From Dechloromonas sp. TW-R-39-2 (GTDB lineage Bacteria; Pseudomonadota; Gammaproteobacteria; Burkholderiales; Rhodocyclaceae), in contig NZ_CP045202.1 in NCBI RefSeq assembly GCF_016864195.1, forward strand, positions 620,001 through 684,000: a stretch of DNA of 64,000 nt, written 5' to 3'. Under the pieces are notes generated by a model. That model worked only from the letters and a program-made list of their open reading frames with translations, was not told the origin of the DNA and searched no databases. Positions within the stretch are counted from its first letter, which is position 1. Each line of letters opens with the position of its first letter. This document shows positions 34,434-43,808 of the stretch, piece after piece. Made by a program: the position numbers and the translations under genes.

Positions 34434-36749
34434 TCAGTCGCTCGGCGGTTTGTCCAGTTCAGGCTTTGGTTCCGGCGTGTTTGCGTCGCTGTCGCCCGGT
34501 GCGTGTTCGCCACCGACATTCTCGCTGTACACGTAATTCCGGTTACGCCCTTCACCGTAGCTGGCCAATCCTTCCGGCATCTGGGGCGTTTGGATGGGCA
34601 CATCCTTGAGGGCGCGCGCCATGTAACCGATCCAGATCGGCAGTGCAGCCGTTCCGCCGGTTTCCTTGTCGCCCAGCTTTCTCGGTGTGTCAAACCCGAT
34701 CCAGGCACAACCGGCGGCCGTCATCTGGTAGCCGCAGAACCAGGCATCGACATATTCGTTCGTCGTGCCGGTTTTGCCCGCCAGATCCTGGCGTTTGAGT
34801 GTGGCCGAAGCGCGTGCTGCCGTACCGTAGATCGTTACATCACGGAGCATCGAATCCATCATGAAGGCATTGCGTGGGTCGATGGCGCGAATCGATTCAT
34901 CGCCTGCCGGGATTTCGGCTGATTGAGCCAGCACCGTGTTCTTCTCGTCGCGGATTTCACGGACGACGTAGGGATTGACCTTGAAGCCGCCGTTGGCAAA
35001 GACGGCATAGCCAGTCACCATCTGCCATGGGGTCACTGAGCCGGCACCCAGCGCCATCGTCAGGTAGGGCGGGTGTTTGGCCGGATCGAAGCCGAAGCGC
35101 CCGGCATAATCCTGGGCGTATTGGGTGCCAATCGATTGCAGCAGGCGGATTGACACCATGTTTTTCGATTTGGCCAGTGCCGTGCGCATTTTCATCGGGC
35201 CTTCGTACTTGCCATCGTAATTATGCGGTTCCCAGGCCTGAGAGCCGGTTTGACTGGCTGGAATGACAATCGGTTCATCGGCAATGACGCTGCCCGGGTT
35301 GTAGCCTTTTTCAAGCGACGCGGAGTAAATGAAGGGCTTGAAGCTTGAGCCGGGTTGGCGCCAAGCCTGGGTGACATGGTTGAATTTGTTGCGATTGAAA
35401 TCAAACCCGCCGACCAGCGCACGAATCGCCCCATCTTTCGGGTCGACCGCGACAAAGGCGGATTCCACTTCAGGTAGCTGGCTGATTTGCCAGGCCGCTT
35501 TTTCATCCTTCTGCAGACGAATGACGGCGCCGCGCTTGAGTCGCTTGGTCGGCGGAGCCTTGTCGTCCAGCATTTTTGCGGCAAACTTGATCGCGTCGCC
35601 AGTTAGCGTGACGATTTCGCCGCCCTTGCGATAAACCTTGACTTGCTTGGTGTCGGCCGACAGAACCAGTGCCGGGAACAGGTCGCCGGCATCGGCAATG
35701 TCCTGCAAGGCTTCATCAATGGCTTCATCCTGATCCGACTTGATGTCCTTCATGTCCAGATAGGATTCTGCGCCGCGATATCCGTGGCGTCGGTCATAGG
35801 CCATGACGCCCTTGCGCAGGCTGGTATAGGCGGCTTCCTGCTCGGCTTTGATGATCGTCGTGTAGACCTTCATGCCGCGCGAGTAAATGTCTTCGGGGAA
35901 GCGTTCGGCGGTGATCTGGCGCGCCATTTCGGCAACGAATTCGGCGTGGACCGCGTAATCGCCTAGTTCGCGTTTGACGACGAGCGGCTCCTTGAGTGCT
36001 GCTTCGTGTTCGCTGGCGGTGATATGTCCCAGTTCATGCATCCGGCGCAATACATATTGCTGGCGTAGTTTCGCCCGCTTCGGATTGACGATCGGATTGT
36101 AGGCCGATGGCGCTTTAGGTAGCCCGGCCAGCATCGCCGCCTCGGCAATCGAAATGTCTTTCAGCGGTTTGCCAAAGTAGATCTGGGCTGCAGCAGCAAA
36201 ACCATAGGCTCGCTGGCCGAGAAAAATCTGGTTGATGTACAACTCGAAAATCTGGTCCTTGGACAGATTGCTTTCAATCTTGAAAGACAGCAGCACCTCG
36301 TAAAGCTTGCGGGTGTAGGTTTTTTCGGCGGTCAGGAAGAAGTTGCGGGCGACTTGCTGGGTGATCGTCGATGCGCCCTGGCGTTTTCCCCCGCCCAGTA
36401 AATTGCTGCCGGCAGCGCGCAAAACACCGAGATAATCAATCCCGCCGTGTTGATAAAAGCGATCATCTTCTGCCGACAAAATGGCGTGCTTCATCACGTC
36501 GGGGACTTCACGGATTGTCACGACCGCACGCCGTTCCTCGCCGAACTCACCGATCAGGTAGCCATCCGCGGTGTAAATACGCAGCGGAATCTTGGGGCGG
36601 TAGTCGGTCAGAACTTCCAGCGAAGGGAGGTTCGGGTAGGTGAGAACCAGCATGATCATCGCGATGGCAATGCCAATGGCAATAAAACCAACTGCGAGAA
36701 TCAGCGGATAAAGGAGGACACGAAGCGTCGGGCTGAGAGATGAGGGCAA
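34434..36749 (-). CDS. mrcA: Penicillin-binding protein 1A
   Basis: A 771-residue bifunctional peptidoglycan synthase. One N-terminal membrane helix (LLYPLILAVGFIAIGIAIAMIML), transglycosylase domain at ~55-230 with catalytic Glu in ILSAEDDRFYQHGG and GGASTITQQVARNFFL, an OB-like insert, and the transpeptidase domain with SSFKPF (nucleophile Ser), SKN and KTGTT. The start seems to be TTG at 36749 with no clear Shine-Dalgarno, so it is uncertain. The C-terminal ~40 residues are Pro/Asp-rich. Divergent from pilM, as in many proteobacteria. Confidence 0.94.
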   Translation of the reverse strand: MPSSLSPTLRVLLYPLILAVGFIAIGIAIAMIMLVLTYPNLPSLEVLTDYRPKIPLRIYTADGYLIGEFGEERRAVVTIREVPDVMKHAILSAEDDRFYQHGGIDYLGVLRAAGSNLLGGGKRQGASTITQQVARNFFLTAEKTYTRKLYEVLLSFKIESNLSKDQIFELYINQIFLGQRAYGFAAAAQIYFGKPLKDISIAEAAMLAGLPKAPSAYNPIVNPKRAKLRQQYVLRRMHELGHITASEHEAALKEPLVVKRELGDYAVHAEFVAEMARQITAERFPEDIYSRGMKVYTTIIKAEQEAAYTSLRKGVMAYDRRHGYRGAESYLDMKDIKSDQDEAIDEALQDIADAGDLFPALVLSADTKQVKVYRKGGEIVTLTGDAIKFAAKMLDDKAPPTKRLKRGAVIRLQKDEKAAWQISQLPEVESAFVAVDPKDGAIRALVGGFDFNRNKFNHVTQAWRQPGSSFKPFIYSASLEKGYNPGSVIADEPIVIPASQTGSQAWEPHNYDGKYEGPMKMRTALAKSKNMVSIRLLQSIGTQYAQDYAGRFGFDPAKHPPYLTMALGAGSVTPWQMVTGYAVFANGGFKVNPYVVREIRDEKNTVLAQSAEIPAGDESIRAIDPRNAFMMDSMLRDVTIYGTAARASATLKRQDLAGKTGTTNEYVDAWFCGYQMTAAGCAWIGFDTPRKLGDKETGGTAALPIWIGYMARALKDVPIQTPQMPEGLASYGEGRNRNYVYSENVGGEHAPGDSDANTPEPKPELDKPPSD

Positions 36750-36781
36750 GATGGTTTGATGATCAAATTGGTCTTGAAGCG

Positions 36782-36787
36782 ATTATA
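36782..36787 (-). promoter_or_regulatory. -10 element of the mrcA promoter
   Basis: A leftward perfect TATAAT about 33 bases before the mrcA start; the -35 is weak. It lies back to back with the pilM promoter. Confidence 0.45.
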
Positions 36788-36817
36788 CGCTGACGCCAAG
36801 GTGCGCCGTTAAAGTGC

Positions 36818-36846
36818 TTTACATGCCTATACGTTGTTGCTAGCAT
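36818..36846 (+). promoter_or_regulatory. Promoter of the pilMNOPQ operon
   Basis: TTTACA (-35, 36818-36823), 17 bases, TAGCAT (-10, 36841-36846), about 60 bases before pilM. Confidence 0.55.
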
Positions 36847-36908
36847 CTGAAGTGAATTATTGGTTTTTAAGCTAACTTCGCATTCCGTAAGGACTTTTTG
36901 GGGGTCTG

Positions 36909-37997
36909 GTGGGCTTCGATATCTCCACATTATTAAATCCCAAGGCTCGCTCCCTGCTCGGATTGGACATCAGTTCGTCTGCTGTGAAAATGGTTGAGTT
37001 GGCCTCGAACGGGAAGAAGGATGGTTACCGCGTCGAGCGCTACACGATAGAGGTGTTGCCGAAAGATGCTGTGCTGGATGGCAACATTGCCAATCTGGAT
37101 GCCGTGGTCGACTCTGTCAGACGTGCCTGGAAGCGTTTGGGAACCTCAACGCGCAACGTCGCGATGGCCTTGCCCAGTTCTGCCGTCATTTCCAAAAAGA
37201 TCATTGTCCCGGCCGGCTTGCGTGACGAAGAGCTTGAGGCCCAGGTTGAGCTGGAAGCCAATCAGTACATCCCGTTTTCGATCGATGAAGTCAATTTGGA
37301 CTATCAGGTTCTTGGGCCGGCGCCTTCCGCGCCAGAAGAGCTTGAAGTGCTGATTGCCGCATCAAAAAAAGAACGTGTCGAAGACCGGGTGGCTGTCGCC
37401 GATGCGGCGGGTCTGAAAGCGGTAGTGCTGGATGTGGATACGTTGGCAGCCTTGTCGGCATTCGAGTTGATCGAGCAACAACTGCCTGCAGCTGGTAAGA
37501 ATCAAGTGATCGCCTTGATCGATGCTGGCGCTCATGTCATGAATTTGACCGTTCTCCGGAATGGGCAGCAGGTCTATGCGCGCGAGCAGGCTTTTGGCGG
37601 TGCTCAACTGACTTCGGATATCGTTCGGCATTACGGCATGACCCATGAAGATGCCGAGGCTGCCAAGCGGGCTGGCAAACTTCCTGAGGGTTATGAGGCT
37701 GAGTTGCTCAACCCTTTCATGGAGGGGTTGGCACTTGAAGTCTCACGCGCCCTGCAATTCTTCTTTACCTCAACCCAATACAATCAGGTCGATCACATCG
37801 TCCTGGCTGGGGGATGTGCGGTAATTCCAGGTATCGATGAAGTCGTCGCAACCAGGACCCAGGTCAATACGCTGTTGGCCAATCCATTTGCCAACATGTC
37901 AATTTCTGATCGGGTCAGGGCCAAGAGCCTGCTTGTCGACTCATCCTCGCTGATGGTTGCTTGTGGCTTGGCTTTGCGGAGGTTTGATCCATCATGA
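36909..37997 (+). CDS. pilM: Type IV pilus assembly ATPase-like protein PilM
   Basis: A 362-residue FtsA/actin-like cytoplasmic protein of the type IV pilus alignment subcomplex: LGLDISSSAVKMVELA at the nucleotide site, KIIVPAGLRDEELEAQVELEANQYIPFSIDEVNLDYQV, and the C-terminal HIVLAGGCAVIPGIDE. It binds the N-terminus of PilN. The GTG start has GGGGG 4 bases upstream. First gene of the operon, overlapping pilN by 4 bases. Confidence 0.95.
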   Translation: MGFDISTLLNPKARSLLGLDISSSAVKMVELASNGKKDGYRVERYTIEVLPKDAVLDGNIANLDAVVDSVRRAWKRLGTSTRNVAMALPSSAVISKKIIVPAGLRDEELEAQVELEANQYIPFSIDEVNLDYQVLGPAPSAPEELEVLIAASKKERVEDRVAVADAAGLKAVVLDVDTLAALSAFELIEQQLPAAGKNQVIALIDAGAHVMNLTVLRNGQQVYAREQAFGGAQLTSDIVRHYGMTHEDAEAAKRAGKLPEGYEAELLNPFMEGLALEVSRALQFFFTSTQYNQVDHIVLAGGCAVIPGIDEVVATRTQVNTLLANPFANMSISDRVRAKSLLVDSSSLMVACGLALRRFDPS

Positions 37998-38560
37998 TCC
38001 GCATCAACCTCCTGCCCCACCGCGAAGCAGCACGCAAGGAACGGCGCGAGCAGTTTTTTGTTCTGGCCGGCTTGGTCACCGTCCTGGCGACCTTGATTGT
38101 TTTTGCGGTTTACACCTTGATTGCCGGTTATGTGAGCAATCAGGAGAGTAGTAACGATTTTCTGAAAAAAGAAATCAGCACTCTTGATAAGCAACTAGAT
38201 CAGATCAAGCGCCTCAAGGAGCAAACCCAAGCGCTGTTGTCCCGTAAGCAAGTCATCGAAAACCTGCAGCGAGATCGCGGTGAAACCGTTTATCTATTGA
38301 GCGAACTGGTCAAGCAGGTGCCTGAGGGCGTCTATCTGAAGTCGCTCAAACAGGATGGCCTGAAAGTAAGCATCACCGGATATGCCCAGTCAAATGCACG
38401 GGTGTCCGCCTTGATGCGGACAATCGAGGCATCACCCTGGCTTGAAGACCCTCAGCTTATTGAAGTTAAAGCCTCTGTATTGAACGGGCGTCGTATTAAT
38501 GAATTTGGCATGAATTTTGTGCTGACAAGAATCAAGTCTGAAGAAGTTAAGGGGAAATAA
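37994..38560 (+). CDS. pilN: Type IV pilus alignment protein PilN
   Basis: A 188-residue inner-membrane protein: the conserved cytoplasmic start IRINLLPHREAARKERR binds PilM, one membrane helix (FFVLAGLVTVLATLIVFAVYTLIAGYV), a coiled coil at ~45-95, and a periplasmic ferredoxin-like domain. It pairs with PilO. Overlaps pilO by one base. Confidence 0.94.
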   Translation: MIRINLLPHREAARKERREQFFVLAGLVTVLATLIVFAVYTLIAGYVSNQESSNDFLKKEISTLDKQLDQIKRLKEQTQALLSRKQVIENLQRDRGETVYLLSELVKQVPEGVYLKSLKQDGLKVSITGYAQSNARVSALMRTIEASPWLEDPQLIEVKASVLNGRRINEFGMNFVLTRIKSEEVKGK

Positions 38561-39234
38561 TGGAAGCTAAAGCTATTTCATTTCCCAAATCACTATCGGA
38601 TATAAATTTTCAAGCAATTCTTGATGATTTCCGGTACATGAATCCCCATGATCCAGGGGTCTGGCCGGTTATTCCAAAAATATCTGTATTACTTGGTGTT
38701 TTTGTAGTTATTTTATTGGCTGGTTGGTGGTTTGTCTGGAGTGATCAATTGGCGGAGCTGGAAGCCAAAGAGCAAGAAGAGATCACTCTGAAGCAGCAAT
38801 ATCTAGACAAAAAACGTCAAGCAGTCAATCTTGATTTATATACCCAGCAGCTTGCAGATATTGATCGCTCCTTCGGCGCTTTGCTGAAGCAGTTGCCTAA
38901 TAAATCGGAGATCGAAGCGCTATTGATTGAGGTTAATCAGGCAGGTTTAGGACGCGGCCTTCAATTTGAATTATTCCGTCCAGGGCAAGAGCAGTTAAGA
39001 GATTTTTATGCTGAATTGCCGATAACCGTAAAAATCAATGGAAATTACCATGACTTTGGGGCGTTTGCTGCTGATATCGCCAAGCTCCCACGAATTGTTA
39101 CACTCAATAATATTACGATAGCGCCACTGCCAAATGGCTCTCTGACATTGGATGCGATAACAAAAACGTTCCGTTACCTGGATGATGACGAGCTAATAAA
39201 ACAGAAAAAAGCTTTGCAGGAGGCTAAGAAGTGA
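38560..39234 (+). CDS. pilO: Type IV pilus alignment protein PilO
   Basis: A 224-residue inner-membrane protein with a short cytoplasmic N-terminus, one helix (ISVLLGVFVVILLAGWWFVW, ~43-62), a coiled coil and a periplasmic domain (LLKQLPNKSEIEALLIEVNQAGLGRGLQFELFRPGQEQ), as in PilO. From here to the end of pilQ base composition falls sharply: a hand count of several 60-base rows gives about 35-43% GC against ~55% in pilM. Confidence 0.93.
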   Translation: MEAKAISFPKSLSDINFQAILDDFRYMNPHDPGVWPVIPKISVLLGVFVVILLAGWWFVWSDQLAELEAKEQEEITLKQQYLDKKRQAVNLDLYTQQLADIDRSFGALLKQLPNKSEIEALLIEVNQAGLGRGLQFELFRPGQEQLRDFYAELPITVKINGNYHDFGAFAADIAKLPRIVTLNNITIAPLPNGSLTLDAITKTFRYLDDDELIKQKKALQEAKK

Positions 39235-39776
39235 TGCGCATCGTCCTTTTTGCTTTTTGTGTGGTGCTAGCCGGGTGCTCGAGTGAGGATCACGAAAATT
39301 TGAGGCAATGGATGGTCGATAACTCCAAGGATTTACGAGGAAACGTGCCAAAGCTGCCGGAGGTTTTACCTTATCAACCTGTGCCTTATGAAGTAGAGTC
39401 CCTACTTGATCCATTCAAGCCAAATAAAATTGAACCTGAGTCGAAATATAAACAAGCATCTGGCAAGGGAGGGGCATTTCAGCCTGATTTTGAAGCACGC
39501 GAATTGCGGAATAGTTTATTGGAGAAATACCCGCTTGAGTCGTTGAAAATGATTGGTTATTTGAATGTTAATAATCGGCCTATGGCAGCTATTCAAGTTG
39601 AAGAAAAAGTAAAGCAAGTCAAGGTTGGTGACTACATTGGACTTGACTTTGGCATGGTTACTAAGATTTCAGACAAAGAAGTTGAACTGAGAGAGTTGAT
39701 TCAGGATTCTGCTGGCGATTGGAGTGAGCGCAAAAGTTCGCTGTACCTGCAGAGCACGGAGGGAAGTAAGAAATGA
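39231..39776 (+). CDS. pilP: Type IV pilus lipoprotein PilP
   Basis: A 181-residue inner-membrane lipoprotein linking PilNO to the PilQ secretin. Lipobox VLAGCSS (Cys near residue 16), a linker with YEVESLLDPFKPNK, and the beta domain LESLKMIGYLNVNNRPMAAIQVEEKVKQVKVGDYIG. AGGAGG lies 7 bases before a GTG at 39231 that is followed by an ATG; either may be used. AT-rich like its neighbours. Overlaps pilQ (ATGA). Confidence 0.94.
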   Translation: MMRIVLFAFCVVLAGCSSEDHENLRQWMVDNSKDLRGNVPKLPEVLPYQPVPYEVESLLDPFKPNKIEPESKYKQASGKGGAFQPDFEARELRNSLLEKYPLESLKMIGYLNVNNRPMAAIQVEEKVKQVKVGDYIGLDFGMVTKISDKEVELRELIQDSAGDWSERKSSLYLQSTEGSKK

Positions 39777-41935
39777 AATTTATTAACCACGCTATTTTTG
39801 TTGCTGCAGCATGCTTGGTTCTTGTCGCTCCAGTGTTCGCACAGAGCCAGCCGACCAACGCAATTGAGGCAATTAATGTTGTTCAGTAGGGCAATGAGAT
39901 TGCAGTAAAAGTTGATCTCAAGGAGGCTTTGTCTGCTGCTCCGGCTGGTTTTAGCGTGGCTAACCCATCAAAAATTGCCCTTGATTTTCCCTTGACGGCA
40001 AACGCTCTTGGAAAAGTTAGCCAAGTTTTGAATGAGGGTGATTTGCGCAGCATGAATATCGTGCAGGCTGGTGATCGGACACGTCTGGTTCTCAACTTGG
40101 TGCGAAATATGAATTACTCGACCCGGCTGGATGGTAAATCACTTTACGTGACACTTGCCCCTGTTGTGCGCGCGGGTGACTCCTTGGCGCAGCGAGTGAC
40201 CCGGTTTTCAGAAGAGAATGCGCTCTCTACCAAACACTCGCTGCGAGATATTGTTTTTCGCCGAGGAAAAGATGGTGAGGGTAGGATTGTCGTTGACTTG
40301 AGTGATCCTGGTGTCGGAATTGATATTCGGCAGCAGGGGGCAGCATTAATTGTTGACTTCATGAAAGCAACGTTGCCAGACAACCTTCGTCGAAAGTTGG
40401 ATGTTACAGATTTTGCGACTCCGGTTACTGTTGTTGAAACAAAGCCGCAAGGTGAAAATATTCGTATGATTATTTCTCCAAAGGGACAGTGGGAACATAA
40501 TGCCTATCAGAGTAATAATCAATTTGTCATTGAAGTAAAGCGCATTGTTGAAGATCCGAATAAACTTGTTCAAGGGACAAAAATAGGTTATCAGGGACCG
40601 CGCGTCAGTATTAATTATCAAAATGGTGATGTCCGTGCTTTGCTACGCCTGATGGCCGAAGAACTTGGTCTTAATGCTGTTATTAGTGAAACAGTGACAG
40701 GAACAACGACACTAGTTTTGAAGGATGTTCCTGCCGATCAAGTGATTGACATTATTTTTCAGCAAAAGGGACTCGATATGCGGAAGAAGGGCAATATCAT
40801 CATGATTGCCCCGCGCGATGAAATTGCGACCCGAGAAAAATTGGATTTTGAATCAAGGCAGCAAATTGGTGAGCTTGAGCCGCTTAAATCTGAGCAATTT
40901 AATCTAAATTATCAAAAAGCTGGTGATGTAGCTAAGCTATTGGCTGGATTATCTCCCCTTCCTGGTGCGGCAACTAATACTGCGTTACGTATGTTGGGCA
41001 AGCGCGGTAGTGTTATTGCTGATGATAAATCAAATATTTTGTTTGTAAGCGATACGCCAAATAAGCTAGAAGAAATTGCTGCATTTATCAAAGCAATCGA
41101 TTTTGGCGCCAAGCAAGTTTTGATTGAAGCTCGGGTTCTGGAAGCAAACGATGATTTTAATAAAAGCCTTGGCGTCAAGATGAATTTTCTTAACCAGGTT
41201 GCTACAGGTTTGGGTGGTAGCGGCTTAGGGATGACTGGCGGGGCATTAAAGACGGGTACTTTTACATCAACAACAACGAATGGTGTAACAACGTCAACTG
41301 GAACACCTGCGACACAAACCACGCCACAAACTGTTGGGGTTAATCTACCTTCGTTTTCCTCAACAGGCGGTACCCTAGCGTTTTCCCTATTTAATTCAGC
41401 TGCTACCCGAATCCTTAATCTTGAAATTGCAGCGATGGAGTCTGATGGGGTTGGTAAATTAGTATCCAGTCCGCGAGTTGTCACTGCGAATAATGTAAAA
41501 GCCAAAATTGAAGATGGCACAGAAATCCCTTACGTTACGACATCAAGCTCCGGAGGTGTTACTACCCAAACAGTGAGTTTCAAGCCCGCCAAACTAATTC
41601 TTGAGGCAACACCGCAGATCACTCCGGAAGGAACGATCAAAATGGCGCTGGTTATCAAAAAAGAAGAGGCTGATTGGACTCGTGCAATTTTAGGAAATCC
41701 ACCGATCAAGAGTTCTGTTGTCGAAACCAATGTGGTGGTTGAGAATGGTGGAACAGTGGTGGTTGGTGGCGTCTACATCACAGATAACCAGTCATCAACA
41801 GAGAAGGTTCCTTTGCTGGGCGATATTCCTTTTTTGGGGTGGCTCTTCAAGTACAAAAATGACATTGGTAAGCGTCGTGAACTGCTGGTGTTCATTACGC
41901 CTCGCATTATTTCCGACAAGATGCGATTCGACTGA
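39773..41935 (+). pseudogene. pilQ: Type IV pilus secretin PilQ, interrupted by an in-frame amber codon
   Basis: The frame starts at the ATG overlapping pilP with a normal signal peptide (MKFINHAIFVAAACLVL, cleavage after FA), then AIEAINVVQ, and codon 39 (39887-39889) is TAG. The same frame continues at once with GNEIAVKVDLKEAL and runs to 41935 through intact AMIN, secretin N0/N1 and secretin domains (VLIEARVLEANDDF, ending VFITPRII). A CAG-to-TAG change explains it. Translation restarting at TTG 39929 would lack the signal peptide and has AGGAGG only 2 bases away. Unless TAG is read through or is a sequence error, no secretin is made and the pili cannot cross the outer membrane. Confidence 0.88.
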
Positions 41936-41956
41936 ATACTTGGTTCTCTGATTGCA

Positions 41957-41982
41957 GGGCCGGCATTGCCGGCCCTTTTTTT
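41957..41982 (+). terminator. Terminator of the pil operon
   Basis: GGGCCGGC (41957-41964), loop ATT, GCCGGCCC (41968-41975), then seven T. Confidence 0.9.
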
Positions 41983-42015
41983 GTGGGTTTGGCGGATAGC
42001 GGATAAAATTCGGTT

Positions 42016-42543
42016 GTGGATAATTGTCGAAATATTTACCTTGTGGGCCTGATGGGGGCCGGAAAGACGACCGTGGGGCGGCAGTTGGCCCGGCGTCTTG
42101 GGCGTCCGTTCTATGATTCGGACCATGAAATTGTCGAGCGTACAGGCGTTCCTATCCCCACTATTTTTGAAATCGAGGGCGAAGAAGGTTTCCGTCGCCG
42201 TGAGGCACAGACCATCGCCGAGCTCTGTGAGCAATCCAATATGGTCATGGCGACTGGGGGCGGGGTCGTGCTGAACCCCGAAAATCGTCGCTGTTTGCAT
42301 GACTCGGGTTGGGTGGTTTACCTGAATGTTCCTCCTGCAATGCTCTATGAGCGTACCAAGCACGACAGGAACCGGCCGTTATTGCGGGTCCCTGATCCCT
42401 TGGCGCGCCTGGAGGAACTTCACACGCTTCGTGATCCTCTTTATCGTGATGCAGCACATCTGGTTGTCGAGGGATCGCATCTGGTTGCTGCCGGAATTGT
42501 TCAGCATTTATTGCGAGAGTACACCCGTTTATGCAAGATCTGA
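42016..42543 (+). CDS. aroK: Shikimate kinase
   Basis: A 175-residue kinase making shikimate 3-phosphate. Walker [19 protein letters not shown] at ~11-28, then [36 protein letters not shown], the shikimate-binding [13 protein letters not shown] and the lid [11 protein letters not shown]. The start is GTG. It overlaps aroB by 13 bases, the classic aroKB pairing downstream of pilQ. Confidence 0.95.
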   Translation: MDNCRNIYLVGLMGAGKTTVGRQLARRLGRPFYDSDHEIVERTGVPIPTIFEIEGEEGFRRREAQTIAELCEQSNMVMATGGGVVLNPENRRCLHDSGWVVYLNVPPAMLYERTKHDRNRPLLRVPDPLARLEELHTLRDPLYRDAAHLVVEGSHLVAAGIVQHLLREYTRLCKI

Positions 42544-43625
42544 CGCATACATTGAATGTTGCTCTGGATGAGCGCGCCTATTCGATTCACGTTGGTTGTG
42601 GCGTGCTGTCCAAACCGGAGTTGCTGCTGCCGCATATCAAGCAAAAAAAAGCGGTAATCGTTAGTAACACGACTGTTGCACCGCTTTATCTCGGGATGTT
42701 GCGGTCTACGCTCGAAAATGCAGGTATTTCGGTGTTGCCCATTGTCTTGCCCGACGGTGAGGCATTCAAGAATTGGGAGACATTGAATCTGATTTTTGAT
42801 GCGCTGCTTGGCGCGCATTGCGAACGAAATACGATGCTGATTGCTTTGGGTGGCGGCGTCATCGGCGATATGGGCGGCTTTGCAGCATCTTGCTACCAGC
42901 GCGGCATGCCTTTCATTCAGGTGCCAACCACGCTTCTTTCGCTGGTTGATTCCTCGGTCGGCGGTAAAACTGCGATCAATCATCCGCTGGGTAAAAACAT
43001 GATCGGGGCGTTTTACCAGCCCAAGCTGGTTTTGGCCGATATTTCAACGCTGGATACGCTTCCTGATCGAGAATTAAAGGCTGGTTTGGCCGAGGTAATC
43101 AAATACGGCTTGATTCGTGACGGCGAATTTTTTGTCTGGCTTGAAAGCAACATCGAAAAACTGATGGCGCGTGACAAGGATGCGCTGGCTTTCGCGGTGC
43201 ATCGCTCGTGTGCCAACAAGGCCGAAGTGGTTGTGGCGGACGAACGTGAAACCGGCGAGCGTGCATTGCTCAATCTGGGACACACCTTCGGGCATGCCAT
43301 CGAAACTGGCCTGGGATACGGCGAGTGGTTGCACGGAGAGGCTGTTGCTGCCGGCACGTTAATTGCTGCTGAGCTTTCTCGTCTGCTCGGGTGGTTGATC
43401 GCGGAAGATGTCTCTCGAATCGAAAAACTGTTTGTGCGGGCTGGTTTGCCTGTTGCGGGGCCTGCGCTGGGGGCTGGGCGCTACCTTGAATTGATGCGGC
43501 ACGACAAAAAAGTGCTGGACGGCAAGTTGCGGCTTGTTTTGCTGGAAAAAATAGGGCGGGCGGTGATGTCTGATGTGGCAACCGAATCCCAGATTATTGC
43601 TGCCATCGAGTCGCGCAGCACCTGA
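42531..43625 (+). CDS. aroB: 3-dehydroquinate synthase
   Basis: A 364-residue NAD- and metal-dependent enzyme of the shikimate pathway. Motifs: [34 protein letters not shown], the nucleotide loop [43 protein letters not shown], and metal-binding [26 protein letters not shown]. Normal length. Confidence 0.96.
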   Translation: MQDLTHTLNVALDERAYSIHVGCGVLSKPELLLPHIKQKKAVIVSNTTVAPLYLGMLRSTLENAGISVLPIVLPDGEAFKNWETLNLIFDALLGAHCERNTMLIALGGGVIGDMGGFAASCYQRGMPFIQVPTTLLSLVDSSVGGKTAINHPLGKNMIGAFYQPKLVLADISTLDTLPDRELKAGLAEVIKYGLIRDGEFFVWLESNIEKLMARDKDALAFAVHRSCANKAEVVVADERETGERALLNLGHTFGHAIETGLGYGEWLHGEAVAAGTLIAAELSRLLGWLIAEDVSRIEKLFVRAGLPVAGPALGAGRYLELMRHDKKVLDGKLRLVLLEKIGRAVMSDVATESQIIAAIESRST

Positions 43626-43679
43626 AAAGGGCGCGTTCGCAGTGTTGTGCCGCAGATTGGTGCGTTGCAGCATCTTGAA

Positions 43680-43707
43680 TTGACAGGGGTTTACCAGTAT
43701 ATTTAAT
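43680..43707 (+). promoter_or_regulatory. Promoter of gltBD
   Basis: A perfect TTGACA (-35, 43680-43685), 16 bases, TTTAAT (-10, 43702-43707). The transcript would start near 43714 and include the hairpin at 43731. Confidence 0.7.
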
Positions 43708-43730
43708 GGTTGCCTCAAAATTTCGTACAG

Positions 43731-43759
43731 GCCGGCGCCTAATTGCGCCCGGCTTTTTT
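43731..43759 (+). terminator. Terminator-like hairpin inside the gltB leader
   Basis: GCCGGCGC (43731-43738) pairs with GCGCCCGGC (43745-43753) with one bulged base, followed by six T (43754-43759). It stands downstream of the gltB promoter and 50 bases before gltB, so it could act as an attenuator, or simply end aroB read-through. Confidence 0.6.
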
Positions 43760-43808
43760 CATCATTGGCCGAATGTTTTTGGCCAAGTTATTTGAAGGAA
43801 TGCGTGTG

